Below are positions 59,640-64,000 of a stretch of DNA of 64,000 nucleotides, one piece after another (positions within the stretch are counted from its first letter, which is position 1; the number at the start of each line of letters is the position of its first letter). The position numbers and the translations under genes are program-made. Origin of the DNA: Epiperipatus broadwayi (lineage: Eukaryota > Onychophora > Udeonychophora > Euonychophora > Peripatidae); NCBI GenBank assembly GCA_028023455.1, contig JAQFVV010006313.1, positions 2,691,645 to 2,755,644 of the forward strand, in the 5' to 3' direction. Under the pieces are notes generated by a model. That model worked only from the letters and a program-made list of their open reading frames with translations. It had not been told where the DNA came from and made no database searches.

Positions 59640-62400
59640 ACATCACATCCGCCAAGCAAAGAATAGTTTATTTCATACTATGAAATATGAGACAATAGCA
59701 TATTAGTTTTATCAATTTGGGGTCAACTCTTGTGTAGCCTTATAATCCATGTCTATGCTACTAAAGGACATATTAATAAATCCTTATTTTGACACACACA
59801 CAATCTATTAGGTTACTTATGGATAATAAATACTTTAAAGAGGGAAAGTATATTTCTATGGACATAAGAACTTAAATTACAAATATACTTATAACTATTA
59901 TCAAGGCTAAATGTAATTCTTAATAAAACTATAAAGTTTAAGTTTGTAAATGGTTGATTAAAAAGAGCCACAATTCACATATTAAATCATCATAAAAAAT
60001 ATAATAATGAGCACAAGGCAAGTCATTATAGTTATATAAAATAGGATTTCAAAACAGCATGCAGAAAGTTGATGCTATAAAAAACAAATTACATGGAGAT
60101 TTTTAAATAATATTTTCTTAAAAACATGAAATTAATTGCTCGCTGTTTTAAAACATTGGCATATGGAACTATAAGCATTTAATTAAAATAAGCAAAGAAA
60201 TATAGGCACAACCAGTGAATGGAAAATATAAAAATAGTCAGATTATTTTAACTTTAACAACATTATTTTTGATAGGAATTTACATATTATTTTAAATGTT
60301 AAATGGTTTTAAATTATGGTTACACTTAGTTTTACAATTATTTTAAAGAGAGAGTTAGCTGACATGTATAGAAATTTACATAAAGCTTTGTGGTTTGAAA
60401 ATAAAACGGTACCATTATTATTTATCTGGATTGCAAGTTCTTGACTATAGGCATTGTGAGTTTGACTGGGGCAGCTGGTGGCATCATCTTTCCCATTCTG
60501 TTAGGCTTGTATCTGCTATTGGCATGATGGTGGTTCAGGCATTGTGATGAGAGAAACCCTGTTTTCCCAGCAGAGTAAAAGCAAAGAAATTCCTACTTTT
60601 ATCCAGACATATTAAATATTAAAACAAACATGGAGACTGGCTGCAATTCTCTCTAAAAATATGTCTTGTCTTTTTTTTTTGTTTAAAAATCAAGAGTATT
60701 TATAGGTTTTCTCAAGCACTTATATTATCATAATCTATCACCTCAAGACTCATTAACTCAAGAATTTAATTAAATGTTATCAAAGTTATAATCCAGATTT
60801 TTAAATCTTAAATAACTTATGGAATGTTAGAACAATTTCCTAAGCTATTATAATTTAAGATTTTTTGTTGCAAGGAATTTCCAATTTAGATTTTAAAAAT
60901 AACTTTATCTTATCTAAGGAGATTATAATTACCAAGATTTTGAATTAATTTCACTTTTACCGATTCCAGGTATGGTCGTTAATGACACGTGTTTACAACC
61001 AAAAATCTTTTTAATTACACAACTAGCTTTTATTTTAATCTTACATAAAATAAGAAACTCTTTTATTAAAAATAACCTTTTAACATCTTTTTTAAAGGAA
61101 AACCTTTTTAATATATTTTTTTAAATAACTTATAAACATATTTTGCTATAACTTTTAAATATATTTTCAAGAAACTTTTTCCCTGAAATATATTTAAAAC
61201 AAAAAAATATTTTAACAGATTTTTAAAGAAACATTTAATATTATTTTTAGATAACAGCTTTTACATATTTTAAAATCATACATTTTTTCTATATAGCATA
61301 GATTATATATCCACATACGAATTTACAATATTGACAGCAAAATTAATAATTTACTTCTAACTTTAATAATAGAACAAACATTTTTAGAAATATTAAGTGA
61401 ATTTAGTATGCTATAATTTTACTAATCCTATCTAATTATAGCGTTGGTTTGAATGTAAATATATAATACTGTTTAGACAGACATGAGCTAATTTTAAAAT
61501 TACTAACATTAAATAGGTTCAAACTTAGCACAGATGAGTGCATCATTAGGTTTGATGGTGAAACGATAAAGGCTTGGAAAGTTATCGTTTCAATATATAT
61601 ATATTCCATATGAATGTTTATTTGTCCATAAGGCCACCAGGTGTTAAATTCACAACCAATTAAAACAAAAAACAATTACATTTGTCTGTAAACACTGTCA
61701 AATTCACAATTGAAAAATTGGGGGGGGGGGACTTTAAATTTGTTTTTATAAATAAATAACTATACCTAACTAAACTGTAATTTATATTATGAGAACTTTA
61801 TACAAAGGAAGAAATTCCACCCTTTATATTTAATAATCAAAAATTATGAAGAATATTTTATGTGAGGAAAGTAATTCTGCCATTAATAAAGGGTTATTAA
61901 AAAATTATGGCTTTACCATAGGCTGTAGACATTTGTTAGCAAGTAATTCCATAAAGCATAAAAATTGTTAAAAACACCAATTAAAAAAATTACAAAAACA
62001 ACAGCCTTTCCATAAGCTAAGTACATTTCTAGATTCTAAAAAAATATGGTATTTTACAAAAGACATCTGGAATAAAACTTTTTGAAGGACAAACACTTGA
62101 AAAAAATCAGAACATGTGCTTTTAACTACAGTACAGAACTGAATAGGTATAATATTTAAATCACAAAAATGTGTTATTTATTGAGGAAAAAATAGATGCT
62201 ATAGGACTATATTTACATTTGGTTAGTGTATTATTAAATTCATGTAGTTTGATATCACACAGTTCATAGCTTTGTAGTAATACCATGCATGATTGAAATT
62301 TGTCTATGTAACCAATTAAAAAAAAGCTATTACAAAAATGACCACCTTTCATAGTCTGGATAAATTATATAGTTTGTGGATTCATCTATATATGATTTTG
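59640..62400. other. AT-rich intergenic stretch
   Basis: No gene or element recognised. 60.42-60.60 kb is mildly GC-richer. A G-run of 10 lies near 61721. Confidence 0.45.
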
Positions 62401-62404
62401 ATGA

Positions 62405-62450
62405 TAAATATACCCATGTTTCAGCTTGATCACAAGTCATCAACTAAGTG
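62405..62450 (-). ncRNA. Hammerhead-like motif downstream of a PLE endonuclease
   Basis: Minus strand: TTGATGA (C3 to T), CTTG-TGAT-CAAG (perfect 4-bp stem II), two extra bases, GAA, A-C-ATGG-G-U stem III, A17. Stem I is not recognisable. The layout (AGTTGATGACTTGTG..CAAG..GAAAC) parallels the family F palindrome at 15.8 kb. It lies ~120 bp after the PLE stop codon, where a PLE pseudo-LTR ribozyme would be expected. Confidence 0.5.
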
Positions 62451-62570
62451 ATGAATATGACAATGATATAGTTGTAGAGACATCATAAAAGTGATTTTTA
62501 ATAATATTAAAGGTAAAATAAAACACAAGTTTGAAAATCTTCAGAGTATTATGTTTTTTATAAAATTCTT

Positions 62571-62835
62571 CTAAATAGAAGAAAGTTTGTACATATCATC
62601 ATGTTTGTTGATACAATTGGGTCTTTTTAGTATCTTAACGACTTCTCTGATCTTACATTGGTAGAAAGTGTCACATATAAATGAGATCCTGGTATTACAG
62701 AAATCAATATTGTGATATGAATCCATAGCATGGATTGAGTGCTGATGATGATAAGTGTTGCTTACCTGCATTAGCATGTTCATCTCTTCTAGTACCGATT
62801 AGATGATTGCTCATACCTACATATGAAGCTTTATA
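62571..62835 (-). pseudogene. PLE GIY-YIG endonuclease, C-terminal two thirds
   Basis: Minus strand reads SYVGMSNHLIGTRRDEHANA (YVG is the YIG half of GIY-YIG, followed by the Arg helix R..EH), LSSSALN, then after a one-base frame change HAMDSYHNIDFCNTRI, CKIREVVKILKRPNCINKHD and DMYKLSSI, and a stop at 62571-62573. H-N-I-D-F, the REV-(V)-x-I glutamate, P-N-x-I-N and Y-K-L-S-S-I are standard PLE endonuclease features. The frameshift near 62740 makes it a pseudogene. RT not found upstream. Confidence 0.75.
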
Positions 62836-62849
62836 AGCTTCATATAAAT

Positions 62850-63220
62850 GATTGAATATTAGTAAAACTGAAATTTTTTTAAAATAGTTTAAAAGTTAAG
62901 TATGTTTAGAATTTTATTTTTCAAATAAATAAATTCAGGAACACCCATTAATAGATTTCTTTATTAAAAAATTTAAAAATTGATAAAAATGATATTCTTC
63001 TTTACACTGGCCAAATATAGTAAATATTATTTTGTTTCCATATTAAATAATTTATTTTATTCTAACCGGTTTTTATTCAATATTAGGACTTTTTTAAGTT
63101 ATAAATTTTTACATATTCACATGATCATTTTAGCTACTATTACACCATCTACCATATGTACTATATACTAATATCTATGAATCGCATAAATGTATATGCC
63201 TATATAAGGTACAATTATTT
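62850..63220. other. AT-rich spacer
   Basis: Nothing recognisable. Confidence 0.4.

Positions 63221-63222
<2 letters not shown>

Positions 63223-63302
<80 letters not shown>
63223..63302. repeat. TA microsatellite
   Basis: TA run with one short interruption (tttataa) near 63258. Confidence 0.95.
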
Positions 63303-63305
<3 letters not shown>

Positions 63306-63716
63306 CAAAATAAAATAAACAATTTCTTTATACTAATTACAATAATTCCTAATAAAATGATAATTCATTAATTATCATACTTTATAATTTTATATATTTC
63401 TTAAATTTTACTATAACCTACTTACAAAAAACAACAATTATTCCACCATATTAGCACATATTACAGATTATATTATGAGACAATACATATTCAATAGAAT
63501 ATAGATAAGTTCTAGTGAAATTGTGTGGTAAGTGGATCTTAGAGGTTAATTGGAAAATTTAAAATAAATATAATGTTGATGAAATAATTATTAATTATGT
63601 TAGGGTAATGATAATTTATATTAAAATTGTTTTTACTGTGTGTTAATATAATGAAGTAATTGTTTTGTTTTTTTGTAAATATATAATATATATGCTATAA
63701 ATAATTGAAAATATAT

Positions 63717-64000
63717 ATATAACAAAACAAATATATTCCAAATAACGGTAAACCACTTATAATATAATATAAATAAAAACTCATAGAGAAATATTTTTGA
63801 TTATATTCATAATCATTATCAACTAAACTTTCAAAATGGAATCATCTATTAAAACCAGGACAAGGTGAATTGATAATGACTATAAATATAATCGAAAATA
63901 TTTCTCAACGAGTTTTTATTTATATTATATTATAAGTTTTTTACTGTTATTTGGAATTTATTTAAGTTTCGTTATTGCATTATTAATATTAGCAGACATT
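63717..64000. repeat. Family H palindrome, copy 2, cut by window end
   Basis: Same sequence as 31.41-31.68 kb (aaatatattccaaa, cggtaaac, taatataaataaaaactcat, and the inverted right arm with ataatcgaaaatatttct) but with an extra ~30 bp at the centre (tctattaaaaccaggacaag). The right arm has TTGATAA, then GACTAT..ATAATC and GAAAAT, a weak hammerhead-like order. It starts after a TA run. Confidence 0.7.

Overview
The window is eukaryotic, very AT-rich and almost free of host genes. It is dominated by transposon wreckage and by long TA microsatellites. An arthropod is the best guess, perhaps a chelicerate. The grounds are a short secreted peptide of single-von-Willebrand-C type, an arthropod-style Tc1/mariner transposase relic, several LINE families and many Penelope-like element (PLE) endonuclease relics. 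This is inference; no marker gene fixes the species.

The main discovery is at least four families of ~400-bp or inverted repeats that carry type I hammerhead ribozyme (HHR) motifs. I count about twenty copies. Eight have every invariant core base, a valid cleavage triplet and complementary stem I strands: 362-405(-), 761-804(-), 1098-1141(+), 1908-1951(+), 14213-14254(+), 30609-30655(-), 31197-31243(+) and 49282-49325(-). In families A, B and D the motif recurs about every 400-415 bp in tandem, so a long transcript would be cut into ~400-nt monomers, as in metazoan retrozymes. Nearly every cluster is an inverted array (units on both strands) lying in or beside TA tracts. PLE GIY-YIG endonuclease relics occur next to them (2.2-3.3, 17.1-17.5, 33.6-35.2 and 62.4-62.8 kb), which fits the known link between PLEs and hammerheads.

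Layout: 0-2.1 kb family A ribozyme array; 2.2-3.3 kb PLE palindrome; 4.5-6.7 kb LINE tail and a dispersed repeat; 8.4-9.0 kb family E; 11.3-12.05 kb LINE relic; 14.0-14.4 kb family C; 15.3 kb tRNA-type SINE; 15.8 kb near-perfect palindrome; 17.1-17.5 kb PLE relic; 22.2-23.7 kb ~360-bp array; 24.9-26.1 kb mariner; 26.2-26.7 kb family E; 26.8-29.0 kb two copies of repeat G; 30.1-31.4 kb family B; 31.7-32.8 kb family D; 33.6-35.2 kb PLE palindromes; 36.3-38.6 kb LTR-like fragment and repeat G; 41.4-41.8 kb family E; 42.5-43.6 kb LINE reverse transcriptase; 44.1-44.6 kb relic of family D; 45.19-45.43 kb the only convincing host gene; 49.2-50.3 kb family E; 50.7-51.0 kb family C; then mostly featureless AT-rich DNA to a PLE relic at 62.4-62.8 kb and a palindromic repeat at the right edge.

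No rRNA, intact tRNA, CRISPR or operon-like structure was seen. All ribozyme calls come from reading base pairing by eye and are untested.
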